DNA of 64,000 bases from contig NZ_SLXW01000001.1 in NCBI RefSeq assembly GCF_004341085.1, positions 372,001 to 436,000 of the forward strand. Reading direction: 5' to 3'. The notes below the pieces were generated by a model. That model had not been told where the DNA came from and ran no database searches. It saw only the letters and a program-made list of their open reading frames with translations. How positions within the stretch are numbered: position 1 is the first letter of the stretch; every line of letters begins with the position of its first letter. The stretch comes from Sphingomonas sp. PP-CE-1G-424. GTDB taxonomy: Bacteria; Pseudomonadota; Alphaproteobacteria; Sphingomonadales; Sphingomonadaceae. The position numbers and the translations under genes were made by a program. This document shows positions 1-10,586 of this stretch, in pieces.

Positions 1-1049
1 GCGCCACGATACTTGTCGGTCAGCGCGACCCACTCGTCACGCAGCTTGGCGCCACGCTCGGCGATCGCACCGTTGAAATGCTCGATCACGCCGTCGGGCA
101 CGTAGAACGACTTGTCCTCGGGCCAGCCATACGCCTGCTTGGTGAGACGGATATTCTCCTCGCCGAGCGGCTCGCCGTGCGCCTTCTCGCTGCCCGCCTT
201 GGGGCTGCCGTAGCCGATCACCGAATGCACGACGATGAAGGTCGGCTTGTCGTTGGTCGCCTTGAACGTCTCGATCGCACGGCTGAGCGCCGCGGTGTCG
301 TTCGCGTCGTCGATGTGGATGACGTTCCAGCCATAGGCGTCGAAGCGCAGGCCGACATCCTCGTCGAATGCGAGATCGGTCGCGCCCTCGATTGAGATGT
401 GGTTGCTGTCGTAGATCCAGCACAGGTTGCTCAGCTTGAGGTGGCCGGCGAGGCTCGCAGCCTCGGCCGAGACGCCCTCCATCATGTCGCCGTCGCCACA
501 GATCGTGTAGACGTCATGGTCGAACAGCGTGAAGCCGTCCTTGTTGTAGCGCGCCGCGAGCCAGCGCTCGGCGATCGCCATCCCGACCGAGTTGCCACAA
601 CCCTGGCCGAGCGGCCCCGTCGTGGTCTCGACGCCCGTCGTGTGACGATATTCCGGGTGCCCCGGCGTCTTCGACGACAGCTGGCGGAACTCCTCGATAT
701 CGGCGAGGCTGACAGCCTCCTTGCCGGTCTTGTTGCCGTCCGCGTCGATCTCTTCGATCTTGGCGAGGTGGATCAGCGAATAGAGCAGCATCGACGCATG
801 GCCGACCGACAGCACGAAGCGGTCGCGATTGGGCCAATCGGCGTGCTTGGGATCGTAGCGCAGGAACTTCGACCAGAGCGTGTAGCCGACCGGCGCGAGC
901 GCCATCGGCGTGCCGGGATGGCCCGAATTGGCCTTCTGCACCGCGTCCATCGACAGCGTGCGGATGGTATCGATAGCCAGACGCTCGGGGGAGCCGTCCT
1001 CGTGCAGCTTGGGGTCCGCCTTGGTGGGGGCGGTTGCGGTATCGGTCAT
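1..1049 (-). CDS. tkt: Transketolase, N-terminal part (cut by window edge)
   Basis: Transketolase transfers two-carbon ketol units between sugar phosphates in the pentose phosphate pathway, using thiamine diphosphate in the cytoplasm. About 349 residues are visible, starting MTDTATAPTKADPKLHEDGS. The N-terminal pyrophosphate-binding domain shows KANSGHPGTPMALAPVGY near residues 39-56, TTGPLGQGCGNSVGMA, and the cofactor motif GDGDMMEGVSAEAASLAG. Family members are about 650 residues, so the Pyr and C-terminal domains lie beyond base 1. The ATG at 1049 is the only start in keeping with the family. The gene lies 69 bp downstream of rpiA on the same strand, so the two probably form an operon. Confidence 0.95.
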   Translation of the reverse strand, partial: MTDTATAPTKADPKLHEDGSPERLAIDTIRTLSMDAVQKANSGHPGTPMALAPVGYTLWSKFLRYDPKHADWPNRDRFVLSVGHASMLLYSLIHLAKIEEIDADGNKTGKEAVSLADIEEFRQLSSKTPGHPEYRHTTGVETTTGPLGQGCGNSVGMAIAERWLAARYNKDGFTLFDHDVYTICGDGDMMEGVSAEAASLAGHLKLSNLCWIYDSNHISIEGATDLAFDEDVGLRFDAYGWNVIHIDDANDTAALSRAIETFKATNDKPTFIVVHSVIGYGSPKAGSEKAHGEPLGEENIRLTKQAYGWPEDKSFYVPDGVIEHFNGAIAERGAKLRDEWVALTDKYRG

Positions 1050-1118
1050 GGAAGAAGCCTCGCTCTAGACGGTGACCGAACGCCGCGCATCCGATCTGGT
1101 TGCCAACATAGGATGCCT

Positions 1119-1796
1119 TTAGTCGGATGCACCCATCCGTTCCAGTCGCGTAACGACGCCATTCGTTGCGATATACGCGGCATCGACCTCGTCGAGGAAC
1201 AGCCCGTGGCCGAGAATACCGGGGATCGCGGCTAGCGTGACGGCGGTTGCGCGGGGATCTTCGAGGGTGGCGAAGTGGCAGTCGATGACGAGATTGCCTT
1301 GGTCCGTCCGGTAGTTGTCGCGAATGATGGGGGCGGCGCCGATGTCGGTGAGGACGCGCATGACGTAGGCGCCGGCGAAGGGGAGCACCTCGACCGGCAG
1401 CTTGGCCGCACCGATCCGGTCGACCCGCTTGGAGCCGTCGGCGATCACGACCATCCGTGCCGAGCTTGCGGCGACGATCTTCTCCCGCAGCATCGCCCCG
1501 CCGGCGCCCTTGATCGCGAAACACCGCGAGTCGATCTCGTCCGCGCCGTCGATCGTGAGGTCGACATGGGCGATGGTGGCGAAGTCGAGGACTTCGATGC
1601 CGAGTTCGCGGGCGAGTTTACCGGAGGCTTCCGAGGTGACGACGGCGCGGATCGAGAGACCTGCTGCGACCCGTTCGCCAAGTGCTCTGATCGCGAACGC
1701 CGCTGTCGAGCCGGTGCCCAGCCCGACGAGCATCCCGTCCCGCACCTCGGCCAAGGCCGCAACGGCAGCCGCCTTCTTGTCATCGATCAAAGCCAT
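1119..1796 (-). CDS. rpiA: Ribose-5-phosphate isomerase A
   Basis: RpiA interconverts ribose 5-phosphate and ribulose 5-phosphate in the non-oxidative pentose phosphate pathway. The 225-residue product has the family pattern: the phosphate-binding GLGTGSTAAFAI near residues 22-33, the DGADEID motif with catalytic acids, the KGAGGAMLREKI segment and the DNYRTDQGNLVIDC region. Length is normal for RpiA. I start at the ATG at 1796 (MALIDDKKAA), which follows a G-rich GGGGGCGGG ribosome site. A longer reading frame continues upstream but runs through repeat DNA, so its extra residues are not credible. An ATG seven codons upstream (1817) is the other option. Transketolase follows on the same strand. 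Confidence 0.93.
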   Translation of the reverse strand: MALIDDKKAAAVAALAEVRDGMLVGLGTGSTAAFAIRALGERVAAGLSIRAVVTSEASGKLARELGIEVLDFATIAHVDLTIDGADEIDSRCFAIKGAGGAMLREKIVAASSARMVVIADGSKRVDRIGAAKLPVEVLPFAGAYVMRVLTDIGAAPIIRDNYRTDQGNLVIDCHFATLEDPRATAVTLAAIPGILGHGLFLDEVDAAYIATNGVVTRLERMGASD

Positions 1797-1890
1797 CAGC
1801 CCGCCCCCATCCGTCATGCCGGGCTCGTTCCGGCATCCACTGCTCAACGCGCCCGAGAGAATTTGGTTTGCGGGACTCCCGCACAAAGCA

Positions 1891-1994
1891 CCACCCCGGC
1901 GAAGGCCGGGGCCCAATTGGGGAACGTCGCTAACGAAGCGCAGTCCCTCGTTACCACGACCTCTCCAATTGGGCCCCGGCTTCCGCCGGGGTGG
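1891..1994. repeat. Inverted-repeat element, family C, copy 1
   Basis: Two 30-bp arms (1891-1920 and 1965-1994) beginning CCACCCCGGCGAAG and ending GCCGGGGTGG are near-perfect reverse complements around a 44-bp centre. The same arms and a related centre recur in opposite orientation at 26421-26525. The element would form a long hairpin in RNA or single-stranded DNA. It is non-coding and looks like a REP/MITE-type dispersed repeat. Confidence 0.85.
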
Positions 1995-2061
1995 CACCGT
2001 GGCTCAAGGCACGTACGGTGGCTGCATGGTAGTCCGTGTGGTTGCGGGAGCGCACTCTTCC

Positions 2062-2118
2062 TTGTTCTCCCGCGAAGGCGGGAGTCCAGCCTGGGTCCCC
2101 GCCTTCGCGGGGAAACAA
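2062..2118. repeat. Inverted-repeat element, family B, copy 1
   Basis: A 57-bp element running from TTGTTCTCCCGCGAAGGCGG to CCTTCGCGGGGAAACAA. It contains two small hairpins (CCCGCGAAGGCGGG and CCCCGCCTTCGCGGGG) and the whole is also nearly self-complementary. Nearly identical copies lie at 8627-8683 and, inverted, at 26340-26395. Confidence 0.88.
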
Positions 2119-2268
2119 TCTTCTTGGTTTGCCGAGCGCTTCACCCCCCCACACAATCAAACAGGTTACTCTGTCTTCCCTATTTCTCACCCCCGCTTTT
2201 CAACTGACATACTTCTGGTACATCCTCGTGGTTTAGCCCGACCAACACATGATCGCGGATTACCAAAC

Positions 2269-3495
2269 TTGATAGCCACACGAATTTCTGCGCGGCGGTG
2301 CGCCATCCTGCTGGTGCCGGCACTGGCGCTCGCGGCCTGCTCCGGCGGCGATGACAAGGCCCAGGGCAAGGCGGGCCGCGGTGGCCAACCGGGCCAGGGC
2401 ACGCCAACCGTCGGCTATGTCGTCGTCCAGCCGACCAGCGTCGCGATGACCACCGAACTCAGCGGCCGCACCACTGCGTTCGAAAGCTCGGACGTCCGCC
2501 CCCAGGTCACCGGCATCATCCGCCGCCGCTTCTTCACCGAGGGCACGCTCGTCAAGAAGGGCCAGCCGCTCTACGAGATCGACCCGCGCCTCTATCGCGC
2601 CGCCGCTAACGAAGCGCAGGCCAACCTCCAGAGCGCACGCGCCAACCAGCAGGCGCAAAACATCCTCGCGCAGCGCTACAAGCCGCTCGCCGAGATGGAG
2701 GCGATCAGCAAGCAGGACTATACCAACGCGGTCGCCACCTCGCGCCAGGCCACTGCCTCGGTCGCGCAGACTCGCGCTGCGCTGGAAACCGCGCAGATCA
2801 ACCTCAAGTTCACCACCGTCCCCGCGCCGATCACCGGCCGCATCGGCCGTTCGCTGTTCACCGTCGGCGCGCTTGTCTCCGCCACGCAGACCGATCCGCT
2901 CGCGCAGATCCAGCGGCTCGACCCGATGTTCGTCGACATCCAGCAATCCTCCGGGGACCTGCTCGCGCTGCGCCGTTCGCTCGGTCAGAACGGCATCGTC
3001 GCGACCCGCGCCGAAGTTCGCCTCACGCTAGAGGACGGCAGCGAATATGGCGCGACCGGCAGCGTCGAGTTCGCCGAAGCGCTGGTCAATACCGAGACCG
3101 GCACCGTGACGCTGCGCGCGCGCTTCCCCAATCCGCAGGGGCTGCTGCTCCCCGGCATGTTCGTCCAGGCCAAGTTCGCACAGGCGATCAATCAGCGTGC
3201 GTTCCTCGTGCCGCAGGCGGGCGTGTCGCGCGACGCGAAGGGCAATGCCACGGTCTACGTCGTCGATGCGAACAACAAGGCGGTGCAGAAGAAGATCAAG
3301 GCCGACCGCACGCAAGGCGCGTTCTGGGTGGTAACCAGCGGGCTCAACCCCGGCGATCGGATCATCACGCAAGGCCTGTCGAAGATCGCGCCGAACCAGG
3401 GCGTGAAGCCGGTGCCGGAAAACACCGCGCAAAAGATCGAAGCGCCCAAGGATGACTCCTCCGGTGGCGACTCCAGCCAGAAAAAGGCCGGCTAA
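2269..3495 (+). CDS. RND efflux periplasmic adaptor lipoprotein (AcrA/MexA family)
   Basis: This is the membrane-fusion subunit that links the inner-membrane RND pump to the outer-membrane channel. The 408-residue product has a lipoprotein signal with lipobox ALALAAC (Cys24), then TPTVGYVVVQP, the barrel-sandwich segment FESSDVRPQVTGIIRRRFF, a helical hairpin rich in Ala/Gln, and PAPITGRIGRSLFTVGALV. I start at the TTG at 2269 because it is the only in-frame start that leaves a proper signal peptide and normal AcrA length. The ATG at 2249 is in another frame and stops after seven codons. The much longer open frame upstream runs through repeats B and C. The pump gene begins 6 bp after the stop, so the operon is co-transcribed. 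Substrates cannot be read from the sequence. Confidence 0.9.
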   Translation: MIATRISARRCAILLVPALALAACSGGDDKAQGKAGRGGQPGQGTPTVGYVVVQPTSVAMTTELSGRTTAFESSDVRPQVTGIIRRRFFTEGTLVKKGQPLYEIDPRLYRAAANEAQANLQSARANQQAQNILAQRYKPLAEMEAISKQDYTNAVATSRQATASVAQTRAALETAQINLKFTTVPAPITGRIGRSLFTVGALVSATQTDPLAQIQRLDPMFVDIQQSSGDLLALRRSLGQNGIVATRAEVRLTLEDGSEYGATGSVEFAEALVNTETGTVTLRARFPNPQGLLLPGMFVQAKFAQAINQRAFLVPQAGVSRDAKGNATVYVVDANNKAVQKKIKADRTQGAFWVVTSGLNPGDRIITQGLSKIAPNQGVKPVPENTAQKIEAPKDDSSGGDSSQKKAG

Positions 3496-3501
3496 GCCCT
3501 T

Positions 3502-6791
<3,290 letters not shown>

Positions 6792-6795
<4 letters not shown>

Positions 6796-8387
6796 TGCGC
6801 TCGCTAGTCCTGATCCTTGCCGCTTCGACCGCACTCGCCGGTTGCTCGCTCGCGCCGAAATACGCGCGGACCGAACTCCCGGTGCCGCCGTCGCTCCCGG
6901 TCGGCGACGCGTATCTGCGCCAGTCCGAGGCGACGCTTCCCGCAATCACCTACCGCGACGTGTTCAAGGACCCGCGGCTCCAGCAGATCATCGTCCAGGC
7001 GCTCGCCAACAACCGCGATCTCCGCGTCGCCGCCGCCAACATCGCGGCGACCCGCGCGCAATACCGCATCCAGCGCGCCGACCTGTTGCCGCAGGTCGAT
7101 GCGAACGGCCGCTACACCTATTCGGGCGGCGGCAACGGCACGCGCAACACCGTCACGAGCGGAACAGGCGGTACGGGAACAGGCGGTAACACCGGTACCG
7201 GAACGGGTACCGGCAACACTGGGACCGGCACGGGCGGCGTCGGCACGGGCGGGACAGGTACGAGCACCGGATCGGTCGTCAGCTCGTCGAGCTCGAACAG
7301 CGCCTTCTCGGTCGACCTCGGCACCACAGCGTTCGAGCTCGACCTGTTCGGCCGCATCCGCTCGCTCACCAGCGCCGCGCTCGACCGCTATTTCGCGACC
7401 GAAGCCGCCGCGCGCGCCACCCGCCTGACGCTGGTCGGCGACATCGCCGATGCGTGGCTCACCTACGCGTCGGACCAGAGCCTGCTCAAGATCGCGCAGG
7501 ACACAGTGACCAGTTCGCAGCGCAGCGTCACGCTGACCAACGCGCGGCTGCGCGGCGGCGTCGCGCCGCGCACCGATCTCCGCCAGGCGCAACAAATCCT
7601 GTTCACCGCGCAGTCCGACCTCGCGCAACAGCGCACCGCACTCGCGCAGGACGTCAACGCGCTGCAACTGCTCGTCGGCGCACCGGTCGACGCCACGCTG
7701 TTGCCCGCCTCGATCGAACAGGCGCTGCCGACCGTCGCCACGCTGCCCGCAGGGCTCGACAGCAGCATCCTCCTGCGCCGGCCCGACGTCGTCGAATCCG
7801 AATACCAGCTCCGCGCCACCAACGCCGAGATCGGCGCAGCGCGCGCGGAACTGTTCCCAAAGATTTCGCTGACCGGCATCCTTGGGTTCGCCAGCACGTC
7901 GCTGACCTCGCTGTTCAGCGGCGGCGCGTTCAACTATTCGGTCGCGCCCTCGGTCAGCTACCCGATCTTCCGCGCCGGTGCGGGGATCGCCGGCGTCGCC
8001 TATTCGAAGGCGCAACGCGACGCCGCACTCGCGACCTACGAAAAGACGATCCAGACCGCGTTCCAGGAAACCGCCGACGCGCTCGCCCGCCAAGGCACGA
8101 TCGCCGACCAGCTCAAAGCGAACCAGAATTTCTCGGAGGCGGCCCTCGACACCTACCGCCTGTCCGACGCGCGCTATCGCGGCGGGATCGACACCTTCCT
8201 CAACTCGCTCGACGCACAACGCTCGCTCTACACCGCGCAACGCAACCTCGTCGCGACGCAGCTCGTCGGCGCGAGCAACCGCGTGACGCTGTACCGCGTC
8301 CTCGGTGGAGACTCGACGCTGGAGACCACCGCAGGCGGACCGCAACCCGTGACGATGAGCGGCGCACCGCGGGCGGAGACGGACTGA
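6792..8387 (+). CDS. RND efflux outer-membrane channel (NodT/OprM family)
   Basis: The 531-residue outer-membrane factor completes the tripartite pump. It has a lipoprotein signal ending LAGCS (Cys18), two repeats of the OEP domain with the LDLFGR and LFPKISLTG hallmarks, and the conserved RRPDVVESEYQLRATNAEIG segment. An insertion of about 55 residues near residues 115-170 is almost only Gly, Thr, Asn and Ser in a GTG-type repeat. By comparison with OprM it falls between the first two beta strands, where the first extracellular loop is expected. The ATGA overlap with the pump gene and shared strand support one operon. Element A lies 55 bp after the stop. Confidence 0.93.
7138..7295 (+). repeat. 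Low-complexity GGNACNGGC repeat inside the outer-membrane factor gene
   Basis: A run of degenerate GGAACAGGCGG / GGTACCGG units encodes a Gly-Thr-rich stretch (GTGGTGTGGNTGTGTGTG and onward). The units are imperfect but repetitive enough to allow slippage or unequal recombination in multiples of three, which would change loop length without a frameshift. Confidence 0.7.
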
Positions 8388-8442
8388 GGCTAGTATTGAG
8401 ACGCACGCTAGATTGAGTCTGCTTGCAGTCCCCCGCCCTCCC

Positions 8443-8523
8443 CGTCATCCTGACGAAAGTCAGGACCCAGGGTCACAGGCGCTCCGTTGATGACTCTGGA
8501 TCCTGACTTTCGTCAGGATGACG
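8443..8523. repeat. Inverted-repeat element, family A, copy 1
   Basis: Arms of 23 bp (8443-8465, CGTCATCCTGACGAAAGTCA and three more bases, and 8501-8523) are perfect reverse complements around a 35-bp centre. Copies with the same arms and different centres lie at 46603-46682 and 63758-63838. All three directly follow the 3' ends of genes. Confidence 0.9.
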
Positions 8524-8626
8524 GTGGTATTGGTCCTGAAACAGCCATCGACGGCTGACCTGCGGGCGTCGCCAGGACAAGTTCAGCGACAGTCGAAGCG
8601 TCGCGGTAGACTACCAACCCTCCTCC

Positions 8627-8683
8627 TTGTTCTCCCGCGAAGGCGGGAGCCCAGTCTGGGTCCCCGCCTTCGCGGGGAAACAA
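8627..8683. repeat. Inverted-repeat element, family B, copy 2
   Basis: Nearly identical to the element at 2062-2118, in the same orientation relative to the window. Its distal end lies 3 bp from the stop codon of the exonuclease gene on the minus strand, so it is also the immediate 3' flank of that gene. Confidence 0.88.
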
Positions 8684-8686
8684 GCG

Positions 8687-9271
8687 TTAGGTTGCATTTA
8701 GCGCTTCAGCGTCCGGCGAAACCCACAACGCCGCCCGCCGTGCAGTCTCAGCCTTCACCTCCAGCCACTGCTCACGCTCCGCCACCGCATCGGCCAGCGC
8801 CCGGTGATCCGGCACCCGCCCGTTCCGCCGCTGCGACACCGCGCCGACCACCTCGCGCGCCAAAGCCTCCCGCACCGCCATCGGCTCGACAGCCGCGAGA
8901 CACGCCCGCGCCGCCTCCAGCTGCGCCTCGTCGCTATCGCGCAACCGCAACACCCGCCGCGGCTGCCCGCCAGCCCGCAACAGCGCGCTCAGCCATTTGC
9001 CATCCCAAGACGGCGCGCTCGCCAGCAGGTCGTGCCCTACCAGCGCCTCGACCATCCGCGCCGCCACGACCACGTGATCCTCGCCGTCCTCCTCCAACAC
9101 CCGTCGCTCGACCCGGTGGATAGCCTGCGCCGCCGAATCCCAGTCGGTCCAATCAGGCGCAGGCTTGATCAGATGGCTCTCCGATGTCCCATCCTCGAAC
9201 ACCCACGCCACCTCGATCGGGTAGCTCTTCTTCCCCAGCGACGACGCTTCGAAATCGAGGAAGGCGAGCAT
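8687..9271 (-). CDS. DnaQ-like 3'-5' exonuclease
   Basis: A 194-residue protein with the fold signature of DEDD exonucleases (RNase T/DnaQ group). The first motif is FLDFEASSL at residues 4-12, with the Asp-x-Glu pair that binds metal; a central Asp-containing segment follows; and HRALADAVAE near residues 165-174 supplies the His and Asp of motif III. It probably degrades single-stranded DNA or RNA ends in the cytoplasm; the exact substrate is not clear. I start at ATG 9271 (MLAFLDFEA). A TTG at 9280 overlapping the upstream stop is an alternative. The gene lies 5 bp after the Gfo/Idh/MocA gene. Confidence 0.8.
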   Translation of the reverse strand: MLAFLDFEASSLGKKSYPIEVAWVFEDGTSESHLIKPAPDWTDWDSAAQAIHRVERRVLEEDGEDHVVVAARMVEALVGHDLLASAPSWDGKWLSALLRAGGQPRRVLRLRDSDEAQLEAARACLAAVEPMAVREALAREVVGAVSQRRNGRVPDHRALADAVAEREQWLEVKAETARRAALWVSPDAEALNAT

Positions 9272-9276
9272 GCCGC

Positions 9277-10416
9277 TCAACCGGTCGGGCTGGCGGCGTT
9301 GACGAGCTTGGGCTCCTTGATCGGCGACAAGGTCTGCTCCTGGTCCCCCGAAATCCGCCGCGAGCGCACGAACGGCAGCAACCTCACCGGCCCACGCGTC
9401 TTCAGCGCCTCCAGCACACCCTCGATCACGCGCAGATCGGCAAGCCCCTCCTCCGCATCGGGTTCGGGATCGCGATCTTCGAGGATGCAGTCCGAGAAAT
9501 AGCGCATCTCGCCGCCGAACTGGTCGGTCGGCTTGAAGCTCTCATGGCTCTTCTTATCGCCGATCGTGACACGCTGCTCCATCGCGTCGCCGAAACCGTA
9601 CGCCGGGTCCATGTGAATGCTGCCCTTGGTGCCCGATATCGTCAGGCTGTCGACGTTGTTCGCCGCATAGGAAACGGTGAACTGCGCCAACCGATCGCCG
9701 GGGAACCGCAACGTCACCGCGAACGTATCGTCGAGATCGCCGAGCCCCAAGTCAGGATGCCGCGTGGCGACCGCCGAGACCACTTCGGTCGGCTCGGCCC
9801 CGAACAGATAGCGCGTCGCGTTGATCGGATACGGACCCATGTCGAACAGCGGCCCGGCAATGACCCCGTTCTTCACACGGTGATTGGCCGGATCGACCTT
9901 CTGCGTGAAGCAGGAGGTGAACGCGATCAGCTCGCCCAGTTCACCGGCCCGGATGCGCCGGATCGCGTCGAGCGTCGACGGCTCGAAATGCAACCGGTAC
10001 GCAGTCATCAGCTTGGCCGACGACGCGCGCTCGGCGTCACGAATCGCCTCGGCCTTCTCGACGGAAATCTCGAGCGGCTTCTCCGACAGAACATGGATGC
10101 CCGCCTTCAGCGCAGGGATCGCGAACTCGGCATGCCGCCAGTTGGGCGTCCCCAGATAGACCGCATCGATCAGCCCCGAGGCGAGCAGCTCGTCGAACTG
10201 GTCGTAGCGATAGGTCGCATCGATGCCGTACATCTTGCCCAGCTCCCGCGCCTTCTCCGCATCGTCCGTGACAAGCGCCGCAATCTCCGAATTGCCGGTA
10301 TGCGCGACGCCGGGCATCATCGACGCCTGCGAGATGTCGCCGAGCCCGACGATCGCATAACGGACCTTCTTCTTGCCGAGACCGAGTGCGGACGCGATCG
10401 TCGAAACCGTAGTCAT
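9277..10416 (-). CDS. Gfo/Idh/MocA family NAD(P)-dependent oxidoreductase
   Basis: A 379-residue protein with an N-terminal Rossmann fold (YAIVGLGDISQASMMPGV near residues 19-36), the family motif SEKPLEIS around the EKP triad, and a C-terminal alpha/beta domain with GPYPINATRYLFG. Such enzymes oxidise or reduce sugars, inositols or related compounds. The resemblance to glucose-fructose oxidoreductase-like proteins is suggestive, but no substrate can be assigned. The ATG at 10416 has a GAGG ribosome site about 8 bp upstream; the longer frame to 10497 has no such support. No Tat signal is visible, so it is probably cytoplasmic. Confidence 0.85.
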   Translation of the reverse strand: MTTVSTIASALGLGKKKVRYAIVGLGDISQASMMPGVAHTGNSEIAALVTDDAEKARELGKMYGIDATYRYDQFDELLASGLIDAVYLGTPNWRHAEFAIPALKAGIHVLSEKPLEISVEKAEAIRDAERASSAKLMTAYRLHFEPSTLDAIRRIRAGELGELIAFTSCFTQKVDPANHRVKNGVIAGPLFDMGPYPINATRYLFGAEPTEVVSAVATRHPDLGLGDLDDTFAVTLRFPGDRLAQFTVSYAANNVDSLTISGTKGSIHMDPAYGFGDAMEQRVTIGDKKSHESFKPTDQFGGEMRYFSDCILEDRDPEPDAEEGLADLRVIEGVLEALKTRGPVRLLPFVRSRRISGDQEQTLSPIKEPKLVNAASPTG

Positions 10417-10586
10417 GGGAATACCTCGTGATGCTGGGAGTCCCCCGCTCAACGCGGCAACCGCGATAGCTATCCCATCGCCCTCACATCGGCACACGGT
10501 TGGCGGTGGTTCGGCGCTGATCGAGAATGGTTCGTTAACCTAGATCGCAGACCATCTCGGCAAGGTATCCACGCCATACCGGGGCT

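Larger units (their letters stand above)
1797..2268. other. 472-bp intergenic region rich in inverted repeats
   Basis: This gap separates the divergent rpiA and RND operons. It holds inverted-repeat element C (1891-1994), element B (2062-2118) and, near 1814-1845, a CCGTCATGCCGGGCTCG stretch that resembles a short dispersed repeat. The last 150 bp before the adaptor gene (about 2120-2268) is less GC-rich and must contain the efflux operon promoter. I see no convincing -35/-10 pair or operator there. No protein-coding gene is supported. Confidence 0.6.
8388..8686. other. Intergenic region with repeats A and B
   Basis: This 299-bp gap lies between two converging genes, the outer-membrane factor and the exonuclease. 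It contains family A element 8443-8523 and family B element 8627-8683. The remainder shows no open frame with coding character and no separate terminator. The hairpins of A and B may themselves serve to end transcription on both strands. Confidence 0.6.

Noticed and set aside
1402-2268. Long N-terminal extension of the RND adaptor (697 residues in total)
   Set aside because: The extension runs antisense to rpiA and across repeats B and C; the TTG at 2269 gives a correct lipoprotein signal and normal length.
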